Source: JBKHDT01 sp049974825 | Lineage (GTDB): Bacteria; Pseudomonadota; Gammaproteobacteria; Halothiobacillales; Halothiobacillaceae | Reading direction: 5' to 3' | Assembly: GCA_049974825.1 (NCBI GenBank) | Contig: JBNGDJ010000001.1 | Coordinates: 34,646 to 98,645 of the forward strand | DNA length: 64,000 nucleotides | Shown: one piece after another, positions 19,474 to 28,756 of the stretch | Position numbering within the stretch: position 1 is the first letter of the stretch | How the letters are laid out: each line of letters begins with the position of its first letter | Notes under the pieces: model-generated | What the model saw: the letters and a program-made list of their open reading frames with translations, nothing else | Databases searched by the model: none | What the model was told of the DNA's origin: nothing | Position numbers and translations under genes: made by a program

Positions 19474-21471
19474 TCAATCCGCACGCTCCGGCATGCGGAA
19501 GCCGGCCACGGAAGTATTCAGCTCGCTGGACAGGGCACCGAGCTGGCCAATTTCCTCAGCGGCTCGGTTGGCCTCGTCCGCCGTCTCGCGGGTCTGCTCA
19601 CGGATTGTGACCACCCGCTCGCGAAGCTGGTTGGCCACGCCGGCCTCCGACTGGGCAACCTGGGAAATCTCGTTGATTCGCTCCGAAAGGCTGAGGGAGA
19701 CGGTCTCGATCTCCTCCAGTGCCTTGCCGGCGTTCTCCGCCAGCCCGGCGCCGCTGACCACGTTGGAAGTCGTGCGCTCCATGGCGAGCATGGCCTCGGA
19801 TGTGTCGGTCTGAATGGTATTGACCAGCAGTTCGATCTGGCGGGTCGCGCTGCCCACGCGTTCTGCCAGACGCTGTACTTCGTCCGCGACCACCGCGAAG
19901 CCCCGCCCGGCCTCGCCGGCCATGGCCGCCTGGATTGCGGCATTCAGCGCCAGGATGTTCGTCTGGTCCGCAATGTCGGTGATCAGGCCAACAATGTCGC
20001 CGATCTCCTGGGAGCTCTCACCCAGACGCTTGATTCGCTTGGAGGTCTCCTGAATCTGCTCCCGGATCGAGCTCATGCCGCGGATGGTTTCCCGCACCGC
20101 GTCCCCGCCCCGGTGCGCCACATCGACCGAGGACTTGGCCACGTCGGCCGATTCCTGGGCGTTGCGCGACACGTTCTCGATTTCGTCTGCCATCCGGGCA
20201 ATCGCCTCGCTGACCTCGTCGATCCGCTGGGCCTGGGCGCGAGACTTCTCGGCCAGCTGTCGCGAACTCGACTGCGAATCCGACACCGCCCCAGCCACGC
20301 GAACCGAGGTGTCGTTGATCGTTCCGACCAGGTCACGCAACGCGTCGATCGTGTAGTTGACCGAGTCGGCGATGGCGCCGGTAATGTCCTCGGTCACCGT
20401 GGTGTGGGCACTGAGGTCACCGTCGGCCAGGGTCATCATCTCGTCGAGCAGACGCAGAATGGCCTGCTGGTTGCGCTGGTTCTGGGCCTCGGTTGCGGCA
20501 AGCTGCGCGCGCGCGGCACGGGTGAGCACCCAGCCAAGCAGAACCAGCAGGATGGCCGCCAGACCCCCGATGCCGAAACCGACGTAAAGCAGGCGGGCTG
20601 CGGCCGCCTGGTCGTCGGACATGAGGTCGGAGAATGCAAGGGCCTGCTCGGTAAAGGCTTCACCCTCGTCCAGGGCGCGATCAACCGCCTGGTCGACCGC
20701 CGCCAGATCCTCGGCCCGGGAAGCCACGGCCTCCACCTCGGCCAGGACGAAGGCGAACTGCTCGCGCAGGGCGGCCACCTGCCCCCGGTCGGCAAGCCCG
20801 GCTGCCGGCAGATCGTCCAGGATGCGCGAGAAGATCCCGAGGTCCACGCCCAGGCGCGCCAGCGTCTCGGATCGGCTGCGATCGGCATCAAGCAGCGCAG
20901 CCAGTCCGGATTCGAGCCGCTGGGCCAGCATCAGCTGCCGGGTCGCGTCGTAGACCCGCGCCGGGGCGGCATCCGCGCGGACCAGCTGCATGGCCACCGC
21001 GTCAGCCCCGGCGACCAGATCGGGCAGCGCCGCAGACACCTCGGCGGCCTTCTCGGTCACCGTGATGACGGCATCCCGCCCGGCCAGCAGCGCGTCCAGG
21101 TTTTCCGCATAGGCCGCCCAGTGGGTAGCCAGCGCGTCGAGATCCGCCGAACGGCTGCCCGGCAGCGGCGCCACGCCGGTTTCCGGGTCCCCGTCACGCA
21201 GCCGCTCCAGGTCGCGCGCCACCAGGCGGCGGAAGTCGGCCACGCGCCCGAATGCGCCCGCGTCACCCTCCGCCGCACGGGGCAGCTCGACGACCAGGTC
21301 CTGCGCAGCGCGCTCTATCTGAGCCGCGATCAGGCGTCGTTCAAGGTAATGGCGATCCTGCTGGGCAGAGACCAGGAAGATTCCGGCCGTAGCGAGGAAC
21401 GCCAGCGCGATGGCTGCCACAAGAGCGATGACCTGGTTGCTGACCCCGCCAAACTTCTTCATCAAACGCAT
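19474..21471 (-). CDS. pilJ: methyl-accepting chemotaxis protein PilJ
   Basis: The 665-residue receptor has an N-terminal membrane segment (about 15-36), a helical periplasmic region of two PilJ-type sensor repeats, a second membrane segment (about 295-318), a HAMP-like linker, and a signalling domain with the hairpin-tip region around [16 protein letters not shown]. PilJ senses pilus state and surface contact, and drives ChpA through PilI. It starts at the ATG at 21471, with GGAAG upstream. No pilK methyltransferase follows; chpA comes next after an 87-bp gap. A receptor without dedicated methylation enzymes nearby is a difference from Pseudomonas. Confidence 0.93.
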   Translation of the reverse strand: MRLMKKFGGVSNQVIALVAAIALAFLATAGIFLVSAQQDRHYLERRLIAAQIERAAQDLVVELPRAAEGDAGAFGRVADFRRLVARDLERLRDGDPETGVAPLPGSRSADLDALATHWAAYAENLDALLAGRDAVITVTEKAAEVSAALPDLVAGADAVAMQLVRADAAPARVYDATRQLMLAQRLESGLAALLDADRSRSETLARLGVDLGIFSRILDDLPAAGLADRGQVAALREQFAFVLAEVEAVASRAEDLAAVDQAVDRALDEGEAFTEQALAFSDLMSDDQAAAARLLYVGFGIGGLAAILLVLLGWVLTRAARAQLAATEAQNQRNQQAILRLLDEMMTLADGDLSAHTTVTEDITGAIADSVNYTIDALRDLVGTINDTSVRVAGAVSDSQSSSRQLAEKSRAQAQRIDEVSEAIARMADEIENVSRNAQESADVAKSSVDVAHRGGDAVRETIRGMSSIREQIQETSKRIKRLGESSQEIGDIVGLITDIADQTNILALNAAIQAAMAGEAGRGFAVVADEVQRLAERVGSATRQIELLVNTIQTDTSEAMLAMERTTSNVVSGAGLAENAGKALEEIETVSLSLSERINEISQVAQSEAGVANQLRERVVTIREQTRETADEANRAAEEIGQLGALSSELNTSVAGFRMPERAD

Positions 21472-21550
21472 ACGCTTACAACTTCCGGTTCATGGCCCGG
21501 CCGGCTGCCGGACCGCTGGAAAAGTCATCGGGTGCCGACGCGGCAAAAAT

Positions 21551-22087
21551 TCAGGCGCCGCGCGCGGCCACCACGGCATTGAAGGCCGGGCTGTCCACGA
21601 GGGCGGTCAGGGAAATCACCTGCACCGGCTCGGCCTCGAAGGTAACGGCATGATCGACGTGCGGCAGGTCCGCCGGCGACTGCGCACGGTCATCCGCCGG
21701 GAAGCGGCGGATGCCGATCGAGCGGTCGACCAGCAGGGCGGCGGCATCCTCGGCCCGCCGAACGACCAGCATGACACTGCGCCGATCCACGGACGTCGGC
21801 CGACCGAACAACACAAGCCCCAGGTCATGCACCCCGACAAGCTCGCCACGCAGATTGCACAGTCCAAGCAGAGAGGGAACGACCCCGGGCAGCGGGACGA
21901 TCCGGGGTACCGGCACGATGGCGGAAACCTCGTCCAGCGGGGAGACCAGCAACTGCTCTCCCACCCGGTACACGACCCCTTGCCAAGTTTCCACCACCCC
22001 CTGCTCGCGCGGCAGGCCGGCCGAGGAGGCGACGGCGCGCCCGGCCAGGCTGCGCAGGCAATCGAAGGCGGTCGCTGCCTCAGCCAC
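21551..22087 (-). CDS. pilI: CheW-like adaptor PilI
   Basis: The 178-residue protein is one CheW-like domain (VGEQLLVSPLDEVSAIVP, LLGLCNLRGELVGVHDL) that should link PilJ to the ChpA kinase. The start codon is a GTG at 22087 lying within the last codons of pilH, overlapping by 8 bp, so translation is coupled. Its place between pilH and pilJ is the conserved one in type IV pilus chemosensory clusters. Confidence 0.9.
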   Translation of the reverse strand: MAEAATAFDCLRSLAGRAVASSAGLPREQGVVETWQGVVYRVGEQLLVSPLDEVSAIVPVPRIVPLPGVVPSLLGLCNLRGELVGVHDLGLVLFGRPTSVDRRSVMLVVRRAEDAAALLVDRSIGIRRFPADDRAQSPADLPHVDHAVTFEAEPVQVISLTALVDSPAFNAVVAARGA

Positions 22088-22445
22088 CGAGCACCTGCCT
22101 GAGCGCGGCCATCAGCTCTGCTTCCTCGACCGGCTTGGTCAGGTAGGCCTTGGCTCCCTGACGCATTCCCCAGATCCGGTCTGTTTCCTGGTCCTTGGTG
22201 GTCACCATGATGACGGGAATCTTCGCGGTTTCCGGGTCCCGGCTCAGCTGGCGCGTGGCCTGGAAACCGTTCATGCCCGGCATGACCACGTCCATCAACA
22301 CCAGATCAGGCTTGCCGGACCTGATCAGGGCCAGCCCCTCCTCCGCGCTGGAGGCGGACTCGACCTGGAACCCCTTCCCCGTGAGCATCTTCTGCAGCAC
22401 GTAGATCTCGGTGGGCGAATCGTCGACGATCACCACTTTCGCCAT
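22080..22445 (-). CDS. pilH: response regulator PilH
   Basis: The 121-residue protein is a stand-alone CheY-like receiver: acidic pair VDDS near residue 8, phospho-acceptor Asp in LVLMDVVMP, conserved Thr in VMVTTKD and Lys in LTKP. No output domain is present. PilH in Pseudomonas opposes or buffers PilG in controlling pilus retraction and cAMP. It lies 50 bp after pilG and overlaps pilI. Confidence 0.92.
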   Translation of the reverse strand: MAKVVIVDDSPTEIYVLQKMLTGKGFQVESASSAEEGLALIRSGKPDLVLMDVVMPGMNGFQATRQLSRDPETAKIPVIMVTTKDQETDRIWGMRQGAKAYLTKPVEEAELMAALRQVLGG

Positions 22446-22495
22446 GCCTTGCTCCCTTGAAGTCTCGAAGAAGTCTCGAAATGGTTGCGCGGCGG

Positions 22496-22930
22496 TCAGG
22501 CCAGTTGCGCCTCGGCCACAGGCCGACCCTCGGGGAAGATTCGGCCAAGCGCCCCGAGCAGCTCGTCACTGGTAAACGGCTTGGTCAGGTAGTACTCCGA
22601 ACCCACGATCCGGCCGCGCGCCTTGTCAAAGATGCTGTCCTTGCTGGAGAGCAACACCACCGGCACATCGGCGAACCGGGGGTTGTGCTTGATCAGCGCC
22701 GTGGTCTGGTAGCCGTCGAGGCGGGGCATGAGGATGTCGATGATCACCACATCCGGCTGGAATTCGTCGATGCGGTGCAGGGAATCGAAACCGTCCACCG
22801 CGGTACGCACCTCGCAGCCGGCCCGACCCAGGAGGCTTTCGGCCGTCCGGCGGATGGTCTTGCTGTCATCGACCACCATGACCTTGAGGCCCTCGAGTCC
22901 TTTTGCGTCGCTGCTGCCCTGTTCTGCCAT
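22496..22930 (-). CDS. pilG: response regulator PilG
   Basis: This single receiver domain of 144 residues has a short disordered N-terminus, then KVMVVDDSKTIRRTAESLL, phospho-acceptor Asp in VVIIDILMP and LTKPF, closely matching PilG, the activator of type IV pilus extension. I chose the ATG at 22930, with AGGGTGA upstream. A longer frame reaches 23137, but the extra residues do not look like protein. It is the first gene of the pil-chp operon, so the promoter should lie between 22931 and gshA. Confidence 0.92.
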   Translation of the reverse strand: MAEQGSSDAKGLEGLKVMVVDDSKTIRRTAESLLGRAGCEVRTAVDGFDSLHRIDEFQPDVVIIDILMPRLDGYQTTALIKHNPRFADVPVVLLSSKDSIFDKARGRIVGSEYYLTKPFTSDELLGALGRIFPEGRPVAEAQLA

Positions 22931-23220
22931 GTCGTCACCCTGATCCTGGGCGGTCGGAACGAATCGTCCGCCGGATTGCCCATTGCGATTGCTCATTGCC
23001 TTTGCGCCGGACGCGCATCCTGCTGCAATACTCGGACAGATGGCGCTCCCGCGCAAGTTGCGCACCCTTGCGACAGCAGTGATCACAGCCTGAGCGCACA
23101 GGCTGCTAGAATGAAGCCCCTGCCAATGATGGCCCAAGGTTCAACCGGGGGCGTCGCCGGCAGCGGCCGGGCGACGGGCCCGAGCACCACTTGCCCATTA
23201 CACACAATTCGAGTAAGCGA
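22931..23220. promoter_or_regulatory. divergent promoter region pilG / gshA
   Basis: This 290-bp gap separates two divergent operons and must hold both promoters. For the plus strand, an extended -10 element TGCTAGAAT (TAGAAT at 23107-23112) lies about 108 nt before gshA, with no good -35. I found no convincing sigma-70 pair for pilG and no recognisable operator. Confidence 0.35.
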
Positions 23221-24522
23221 ATGCCAGAAAACAGGCCAGAACTTCCCCGTCTTGAGGACAGCTACTGCGGTCCGCTGCTGGAAATCGAATCACACATCGT
23301 CGAACACCAGAAGGAAATTGAAACCTGGTTCCGGCAGGCATGGCGCCGGACACCAGCGCCCTTTTATGCCTCGGTGGACCTGCGCAATGCCGGATTCAAG
23401 CTGGCTCCGGTGGACACCAACCTGTTCCCGGCCGGCTTCAACAATCTGAATCACGATTTCGATCCGCTTGCCATCCAGGCCATTCAGGCGGCGGTGGAGC
23501 ACGCCTGTCCGGACGCAGAGGCGATGCTCATCATCCCCGAACGGCACACCCGAAACCTCTACTACCTGGAGAGCCTGGCCTCGCTGGTGCACCTGGTCGA
23601 ACTGGCCGGCTTCGAGGTCCGCGTCGGCACGCTGGAGGCAATCGACAGTCCGGCCACCTTCGAGCTGCCCTCGGGCCGGACCCTGGTGCAGCACCCGGTA
23701 CGCCGGGAGGGAGCGCGGCTGATGGCCGGCGATTTCTCCCCCTGCACCGTGCTTCTGAACAACGACCTCTCCGGTGGTCGTCAGGAGGTGCTTGAAGGAC
23801 TGGAACAGGCGGTTATCCCGCCTCCGGCGCTGGGCTGGTGGAATCGCTCCAAGCACCGGCACTTCAGCCACTACAGCGAACTGGCCCGCGATTTCTGTGA
23901 CGTGATCGACATCGACCCCTGGCGGATCACCCCGATGATGGCCGACTGCGGCGAAATTGACTTTCTCAAGCGCGAAGGCGAGGACTGTCTGGCCGAGCGC
24001 GTCGGTGTGCTGCTGGAATCCATTTCCGAGAAATACCGGGAGCACGGAATCGACCGGGAACCGTTCGTGGTGATCAAGGCCGATGCGGGCACCTACGGGA
24101 TGGGCGTAATGGTCGCCCGTTCCGCCGACGAGGTGGTCGGGCTCAACCGCAAGCAGCGCACCCGGATGTCCGCCAGCAAGGAAGGCCTCGGCATTCGTCG
24201 CGTCCTGATCCAGGAAGGCGTGCACAGCTTCGAAACCGTGGGCCAGGATGCCAAGGTGGCCGAGCCTGTGCTGTACATGGTCGACCATTACGTGATCGGC
24301 GGCTTCTACCGAGTGCACACGGAAAAGGGGATCAACGAAAACCTCAACGCCCCCGGCGCGCAGTTCGTGCCCCTGCCTTTCACGGAGTCCTGCATTACGC
24401 CGGACGTGAACATCTCCCCGGATGCCGACCCCAACCGCCTCTATACCTACGGCGTGGTGGCCCGCCTGGCCCTTCTGGCAGCGGCCCGGGAGCAGGCCCA
24501 GATGCAGGAAATGCCGACATGA
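23221..24522 (+). CDS. gshA: glutamate-cysteine ligase, Acidithiobacillus-type
   Basis: The 433-residue enzyme belongs to the glutamate-cysteine ligase family first seen in Acidithiobacillus ferrooxidans (Pfam GshA), which is unlike E. coli GshA. It joins glutamate and cysteine in the first, ATP-dependent step of glutathione synthesis in the cytoplasm. Family-like segments include PVDTNLFPAGFNNLN, FVVIKADAGTYGMGVM and IQEGV. The ATG at 23221 begins MPENRPEL; an in-frame TTG at 23191 is less likely. Its stop overlaps the gshB start as ATGA, so the two enzymes are made together. The glutathione pool fits a sulfur oxidiser that handles reactive sulfane species. Confidence 0.9.
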   Translation: MPENRPELPRLEDSYCGPLLEIESHIVEHQKEIETWFRQAWRRTPAPFYASVDLRNAGFKLAPVDTNLFPAGFNNLNHDFDPLAIQAIQAAVEHACPDAEAMLIIPERHTRNLYYLESLASLVHLVELAGFEVRVGTLEAIDSPATFELPSGRTLVQHPVRREGARLMAGDFSPCTVLLNNDLSGGRQEVLEGLEQAVIPPPALGWWNRSKHRHFSHYSELARDFCDVIDIDPWRITPMMADCGEIDFLKREGEDCLAERVGVLLESISEKYREHGIDREPFVVIKADAGTYGMGVMVARSADEVVGLNRKQRTRMSASKEGLGIRRVLIQEGVHSFETVGQDAKVAEPVLYMVDHYVIGGFYRVHTEKGINENLNAPGAQFVPLPFTESCITPDVNISPDADPNRLYTYGVVARLALLAAAREQAQMQEMPT

Positions 24523-25472
24523 CGACCCGGCGCCTCGGCGTGGTGATGGACCCCATCGCGGCCATCAAGCCCTGGAAGGATACCACCCTGGCCATGCTGC
24601 TGGCCGCCCAGGCACGCGGCTGGACAATCGAGTACATGGAACCGGCCTGGCTGCATGCCCGCGACGGGCGAGCCTTCTCGCGCATGCAGTCCCTGGCCGT
24701 GGCCGACGACCGAAAGGACTGGTACCGTCTGGAAGCCCCCCGGGTTCTCCCGCTGGGTGAGCTGGATCTGATCCTGATGCGTCAGGACCCGCCGGTCGAC
24801 ATGGAATTTCTCTATGTCACCCAGATTCTGGAGCTGGCCGAACGCGAGGGCGTACAGGTTGCCAACCGGCCGGCGGCCATCCGGGCCGCCAACGAAAAGC
24901 TGCTGGCACAGCATTACCCGCAGTTTTGCCCGCCGACGCTGGTCAGTCGGGACCCGGCGCTTTTGCAGTCCTTCCTTGAGGCACAGGGAGAAATCGTGGT
25001 CAAGCCGCTGGATGCCATGGGCGGGGCCTCGGTGTTCCGGCTCGATACGGATGATCCGAACGCCCAGGTCATCTTCGAAACCATGACCGCCCACGGCCGC
25101 CGAACGACCCTGGCGCAGCGTTTCGAACCGGCCGTGCGCGTGGGGGATCGACGAGTTCTGCTGATTGATGGCGAACCGGTATCCCACGCCCTGCTGCGAG
25201 TCCCGCCGGAGGGCAGCTTCCGCGCCAATCTCGCGGTTGGCGGCCGGGGCGAGGTCGTGCCCCTGCGCCCCCGGGACCGTGAGATCGCCGCGGCCGTCGG
25301 CCCCGACCTGGCAGCCGACGGACTGCGGTTCGTGGGGCTGGACATCATCGGCGACAGCCTGACCGAGATCAATATCACCAGCCCGACCTGCGCAAGGGAA
25401 ATCAGCGCGGCCACCGGCATCGACATTGGCGGACTGTTTCTGGACGCCCTTCAGGCCGGTCGCGCAAGCTAA
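24519..25472 (+). CDS. gshB: glutathione synthetase
   Basis: The 317-residue enzyme is an ATP-grasp ligase that adds glycine to gamma-glutamylcysteine. Visible hallmarks are MDPIAAIKPWKDTTLAML at the N-terminus (typical of GshB), the substrate/ATP-grasp strand GEIVVKPLDAMGGASVFR, GRGEVVPLRPRD, and the metal-binding DIIGDSLTEINITSPTC near the end. Length matches E. coli GshB (316). It overlaps gshA by 4 bp. The stop is followed within one base by a fragment of the dispersed hairpin repeat. Confidence 0.96.
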   Translation: MTTRRLGVVMDPIAAIKPWKDTTLAMLLAAQARGWTIEYMEPAWLHARDGRAFSRMQSLAVADDRKDWYRLEAPRVLPLGELDLILMRQDPPVDMEFLYVTQILELAEREGVQVANRPAAIRAANEKLLAQHYPQFCPPTLVSRDPALLQSFLEAQGEIVVKPLDAMGGASVFRLDTDDPNAQVIFETMTAHGRRTTLAQRFEPAVRVGDRRVLLIDGEPVSHALLRVPPEGSFRANLAVGGRGEVVPLRPRDREIAAAVGPDLAADGLRFVGLDIIGDSLTEINITSPTCAREISAATGIDIGGLFLDALQAGRAS

Positions 25473-25531
25473 GGGAATCTCTGCACGAATGCTGAGATTT
25501 CCGATTGGGGCAGGGCATCGACGCCCTGCCC
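25473..25531. repeat. dispersed hairpin repeat, partial copy
   Basis: Immediately after the gshB stop are two hairpins of the dispersed family. The first is GGGAATCTC...GAGATTTCC at 25473-25502, slightly imperfect. The second has perfect 9-bp arms GGGCAGGGC / GCCCTGCCC at 25508-25531. There is no T-run. The copy is truncated, lacking the CAATGGC and CCCGGGCC hairpins. It may end the gsh transcript or protect its 3' end. Confidence 0.75.
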
Positions 25532-25594
25532 GAAAGCGAATCTTGCTCGAAACGTCCACCTGCCTGATTTGGAAAAAGGGAGACTGACCGAATC

Positions 25595-26668
25595 ATGAAG
25601 CCATCAGCCATCGACCCGAACCGCCGCCGCTGCCTGCGCCTGCTGGCCGCGGCGCCGCTGCTGACCCTGGCCGGATGCGCCCGGGAACCCACTACATTCA
25701 TCGAGGAAGGGTTCACGGTCTTCCACGCACCGGTCCTGCTGAAATTCGCCAATGTCGAACCCGGCGCGGCGCAAGCCGTGCTGAGCGAGGCCGAGGCCTA
25801 CATGCAGCCGTTCTACCAACGCATCCATCCCTGGAAAGACAGCGACCTGACCCGGCTCAACGCCCGGCTGAAGGCGGGCGAGACGGTCCAGGTCGACGAG
25901 GAGATGCTCGGGCTGCTGCGCGAAGGCAAGCGCCTGAGCCAGATGACGGACGGCGTGTTCGACCCGGCTGCCGGGGAGCTTTTCGCGAAGTGGGGCTTTC
26001 ACTCCAATCACCCGGAACGCGATCGCAAGCCGCCACCGGAAAGTTGGCTGGCAGCCTGGCGCGCCGACGTGCCGCGGATGGATGACCTGGTCATCGAGGG
26101 CGACCGCGTGCGCAGCACCAACCCGCGCCTGCAGCTTGATCTCAACGCCATGGCCGAAGGCATGGCCGCACGTCACGTACTCGCCCGTGCCACGGCCGTG
26201 GGCGTGAACAACATGATCTTCGATCCAGGCGGAGACCTCGGCGTACTTGGCCGCGCCGGCGATCGTCCCTGGTCGCTGGGCATCCGCGATCCTTTTGGCA
26301 GCCACGGCCAGACCCTGGCGGGAATCATGCTTGAGGGACGCTGGGGGCTGTTCAGTTCCGGCACCTACGAAAAGCGCTTTCGCATTGATGGCAAGGACTA
26401 CAGCCACCTGCTGAATCCGACCACTGGCTGGCCGGCCAGGGAGATCGTCGGCAGCACGGTGCTGCATGCCGACCCGGTAGTGGCAGACGCTGCGGCGACC
26501 GCCCTGACCATTATCGGGCCACAGCAAGCCGTACCCACGGCCCAGCGGCTCGGGCTGAGCGGCTTCGCCATGGTGGATGTGGACCGGCACCTGTATCTGA
26601 GCGCGAGCTGGGCCGACCGGCTGAAGCTCGTTGACAAAAATCTGCCGGTCACCGTGCTGACCTCATGA
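25595..26668 (+). CDS. apbE: FAD:protein FMN transferase (ApbE), lipoprotein
   Basis: The 357-residue protein has an N-terminal arginine-rich signal with lipobox LAGC (residues 26-29), so it is probably a membrane-anchored periplasmic lipoprotein; the NRRRC start may use the Tat route. ApbE attaches FMN covalently to target flavoproteins such as NqrB, NqrC and RnfG. Family motifs are [23 protein letters not shown]...[13 protein letters not shown] and [10 protein letters not shown], with the Mg-binding Asp. The ATG at 25595 follows GGGAGA. It overlaps the next gene by 4 bp (ATGA). No flavoprotein target is encoded in the window. Confidence 0.93.
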   Translation: MKPSAIDPNRRRCLRLLAAAPLLTLAGCAREPTTFIEEGFTVFHAPVLLKFANVEPGAAQAVLSEAEAYMQPFYQRIHPWKDSDLTRLNARLKAGETVQVDEEMLGLLREGKRLSQMTDGVFDPAAGELFAKWGFHSNHPERDRKPPPESWLAAWRADVPRMDDLVIEGDRVRSTNPRLQLDLNAMAEGMAARHVLARATAVGVNNMIFDPGGDLGVLGRAGDRPWSLGIRDPFGSHGQTLAGIMLEGRWGLFSSGTYEKRFRIDGKDYSHLLNPTTGWPAREIVGSTVLHADPVVADAAATALTIIGPQQAVPTAQRLGLSGFAMVDVDRHLYLSASWADRLKLVDKNLPVTVLTS

Positions 26669-27456
26669 ATCCGGGCACCGGGGTGCGCCGATGGCTCGGC
26701 GCCCATCGCCGCCTGCTGCCGGCCCTCGGCATTGCCCTGGGCCTGCACCTCGCCTTTCTGGCGCTGAAGCCGGACCCCCCCCCTCGGCCCGAGCAGGGCC
26801 CGACCATCCAGATGGTGTTTTCCGGCCCCGAAAGCCAGGGCGATCTGCTGATGGCCGGCCCCGACGCCGACCCAACCGAACTGCCGACGCCGGAACCCGC
26901 ACCGGAACCCGCACCGGAACCCGTACCGGAACCCGAGCCGGAACCCCAGCCGGAACCGGAACCCGCGCCGGAACCCGAGCCAGATCGCCCCCTGGCCCTG
27001 CGCGGCCAGGGGGCGGAAATATCCCGGGAAGCGCGTCTGCGACAGGAAATCGAAGCCGGCAAGGCCCAGATCGAAGCAGCCGAACGCACGCTGTACATGC
27101 AGAGGCGCCCCAAGGACGGAGTCATTGACGTGCAGCGCGCCTTCTACCTGGAGGCCTGGCGACGCCAGGTCGAGACGGAAGGGACGCGGAACTTCCCCCC
27201 GGCAGTGGCCGAGCAGGGCCTTTCAGGCGGGCCTTTGCTCGAAATCACCCTGCTCCCGGACGGCCAAATCGCCCCGGGCGGCATTGTGATTCTGCAGTCC
27301 ACGGGTCAAGCCGCGCTCGACGAGGCGGCACGCGAAACCGTCCGCCGGGCCGCACCCTTCCCGCCGTTTCCGGACGCGATACGGGATCGCTACGACCGCA
27401 TGGTCATTGTCCGCCGGATTGCCTTCGAGAGCGGGAGCACCCGACTGACGGACTGA
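26665..27456 (+). CDS. TonB-like energy-transducing protein
   Basis: The 263-residue protein has a short cytoplasmic N-terminus, one membrane anchor (about 18-36), a Pro-Glu repeat region (about 72-106, built of [15 protein letters not shown] units) that would span the periplasm, and a C-terminal TonB-like domain ([10 protein letters not shown], then a [14 protein letters not shown] strand and an AAPFPPFP motif). TonB carries proton-motive energy from ExbB/ExbD to outer-membrane receptors. No exbB, exbD or receptor gene is adjacent. The alternative is a TonB-domain protein with a structural envelope role. It starts 4 bp inside apbE. Confidence 0.75.
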   Translation: MNPGTGVRRWLGAHRRLLPALGIALGLHLAFLALKPDPPPRPEQGPTIQMVFSGPESQGDLLMAGPDADPTELPTPEPAPEPAPEPVPEPEPEPQPEPEPAPEPEPDRPLALRGQGAEISREARLRQEIEAGKAQIEAAERTLYMQRRPKDGVIDVQRAFYLEAWRRQVETEGTRNFPPAVAEQGLSGGPLLEITLLPDGQIAPGGIVILQSTGQAALDEAARETVRRAAPFPPFPDAIRDRYDRMVIVRRIAFESGSTRLTD

Positions 27457-27516
27457 CAGGGCGAGCCAGGATCAATGACCGCCAGCTGGCCGCTGGAGGA
27501 CTTCACCGAAACCCGT

Positions 27517-27545
27517 CATAAATCCATCCCTGGCTTTATGCAGGA
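27517..27545. repeat. fragment of dispersed hairpin repeat
   Basis: The segment AAATCCATCCCTGGCTTTATGCAG matches the first hairpin of the dispersed family (AAATCCATCCATGGATTTATGCAG at 52396) with a few changes. The other hairpins are absent. It lies in the 261-bp gap before dksA. Confidence 0.5.
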
Positions 27546-27579
27546 ACGCCCGGTCAGATCCATGCGCGCACTCCGTCCC

Positions 27580-27608
27580 TTGCGGCCCGGCGGGCGCGCT
27601 CATATACT
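27580..27608 (+). promoter_or_regulatory. sigma-70 promoter candidate for dksA operon
   Basis: TTGCGG at 27580-27585 and TATACT at 27603-27608 are separated by 17 bp, a good vegetative promoter pair. It lies about 110 nt before the dksA start and just after a repeat fragment. Transcription could continue through the overlapping ppi, rnd and ibaG genes. Confidence 0.6.
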
Positions 27609-27717
27609 GCCGGGCCACGGTCGGCAGCCGGGCCTCAATCCGCGCGCCGGCCCGACGGGTGCGGTGACGGACCCCGTCCCCCCTTCTTCCCGAGCATCTC
27701 GAAGGTTACCGAAAACT

Positions 27718-28134
27718 ATGGCCGTGACACTTCCCGAAGGATACAAGCCCTCTGAAGACGAGGAATACATGAATCCCACGCAGCTGGAGTACTTCCGGCA
27801 AAAGCTGCTGGCCTGGAAGAAGGAGCTGGCGGAAGAAGCCGACGCCACCATCACGCATCTGCGCGAGGAAAACTGGCAGGAGCCGGACATCAACGACCGG
27901 GCCACCCTGGAGTCCGACGCTTCGCTGGAACTGCGCACGCGGGACCGCTACCGCAAGCTCATCAACAAGATCGACAAGGCCCTTCGCCGGATCGACGACG
28001 GCAGCTACGGCTACTGCGAGGAAACCGGCGACGAGATCGGCATCCGCCGGCTTGAGGCTCGTCCGATCGCCACGCTCAGCATTGAAGCGCAGGAACGCCA
28101 CGAGCGGCTTGAACGGGTCCAGCGGGATGACTGA
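27718..28134 (+). CDS. dksA: DksA-type RNA polymerase factor lacking zinc cysteines
   Basis: The 138-residue protein matches DksA, which enters the RNA polymerase secondary channel and works with ppGpp. The coiled-coil tip motif DINDRA (residues 57-62, DxxDxA) is conserved, as are [12 protein letters not shown] and [10 protein letters not shown]. Classical DksA has four zinc cysteines in the C-terminal finger. Here only the first remains: Cys100, Thr103, Ser121 and Ala124 (C-x2-T-x17-S-x2-A). This resembles the zinc-independent DksA2 of Pseudomonas aeruginosa, but even more cysteine-poor. The ATG at 27718 is chosen; upstream sequence does not look coding. Its stop overlaps the next gene. Confidence 0.9.
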   Translation: MAVTLPEGYKPSEDEEYMNPTQLEYFRQKLLAWKKELAEEADATITHLREENWQEPDINDRATLESDASLELRTRDRYRKLINKIDKALRRIDDGSYGYCEETGDEIGIRRLEARPIATLSIEAQERHERLERVQRDD

Positions 28135-28756
28135 CGCAGCGACACGCGCTCGCGGTCCTGTCCAAAGTGGCGCCGGCCTTGGCTGGCTTTTCGGCCTGAT
28201 GCTGCTCGTGCTGGGTGGGCCGGTCCTTGGCGACGAGGCACCGCGTGTTGCCTTGGAGACTTCCGAAGGGCGGATCGTGCTGGCGCTCGACCCCGAGCGT
28301 GCGCCGGCGACGGTGGAAAACTTCCTGCGCTACGTGGACGACGGCCACTATGACGGCACCATCTTCCACCGGGTAATTGCCGGATTCATGATCCAGGGCG
28401 GCGGATTTGACGAGTCCTTCGAGCAAAAACCCACCCGGGAGCCGGTTCGCAACGAGGCCGACAACGGCTTGGGCAACGACCGCGGCACCATCGCCATGGC
28501 GCGCACCATGGACCCGCAGTCTGCCACGGCCCAGTTCTTCATCAACGTAGTGGACAACGACTTTCTGAACTTCACTGCCCCCACCCCGCGTGGCTACGGC
28601 TACGCCGTGTTTGGCCGGGTCGTCGAGGGCATGGACGTCGTCGACCGGATTGCCGCCACTGCCACCGGCGCAGGCGGCCCCTTCCCTTCCGACGTTCCGC
28701 GAGAAACGGTTCTAATCGAACACGCAGAACGCCTGGCCGTGCCCGCCGATGAATGA
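28127..28756 (+). CDS. periplasmic cyclophilin-type peptidyl-prolyl isomerase
   Basis: The 209-residue protein has an N-terminal signal-like hydrophobic segment (about residues 19-35, ending VLGDE), so it is probably periplasmic, followed by one cyclophilin domain. Catalytic and binding segments [32 protein letters not shown] and [15 protein letters not shown] are present. It speeds cis-trans isomerisation of X-Pro bonds during folding. PpiA is the E. coli counterpart. The ATG at 28127 overlaps the end of dksA, and its own end overlaps rnd by 8 bp. Confidence 0.88.
   Translation: MTDAATRARGPVQSGAGLGWLFGLMLLVLGGPVLGDEAPRVALETSEGRIVLALDPERAPATVENFLRYVDDGHYDGTIFHRVIAGFMIQGGGFDESFEQKPTREPVRNEADNGLGNDRGTIAMARTMDPQSATAQFFINVVDNDFLNFTAPTPRGYGYAVFGRVVEGMDVVDRIAATATGAGGPFPSDVPRETVLIEHAERLAVPADE

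Noticed and set aside
25508..25531. Intrinsic terminator after gshB
   Set aside because: The hairpin is perfect but lacks a following T-run, and it matches the dispersed repeat family, so it is listed there.
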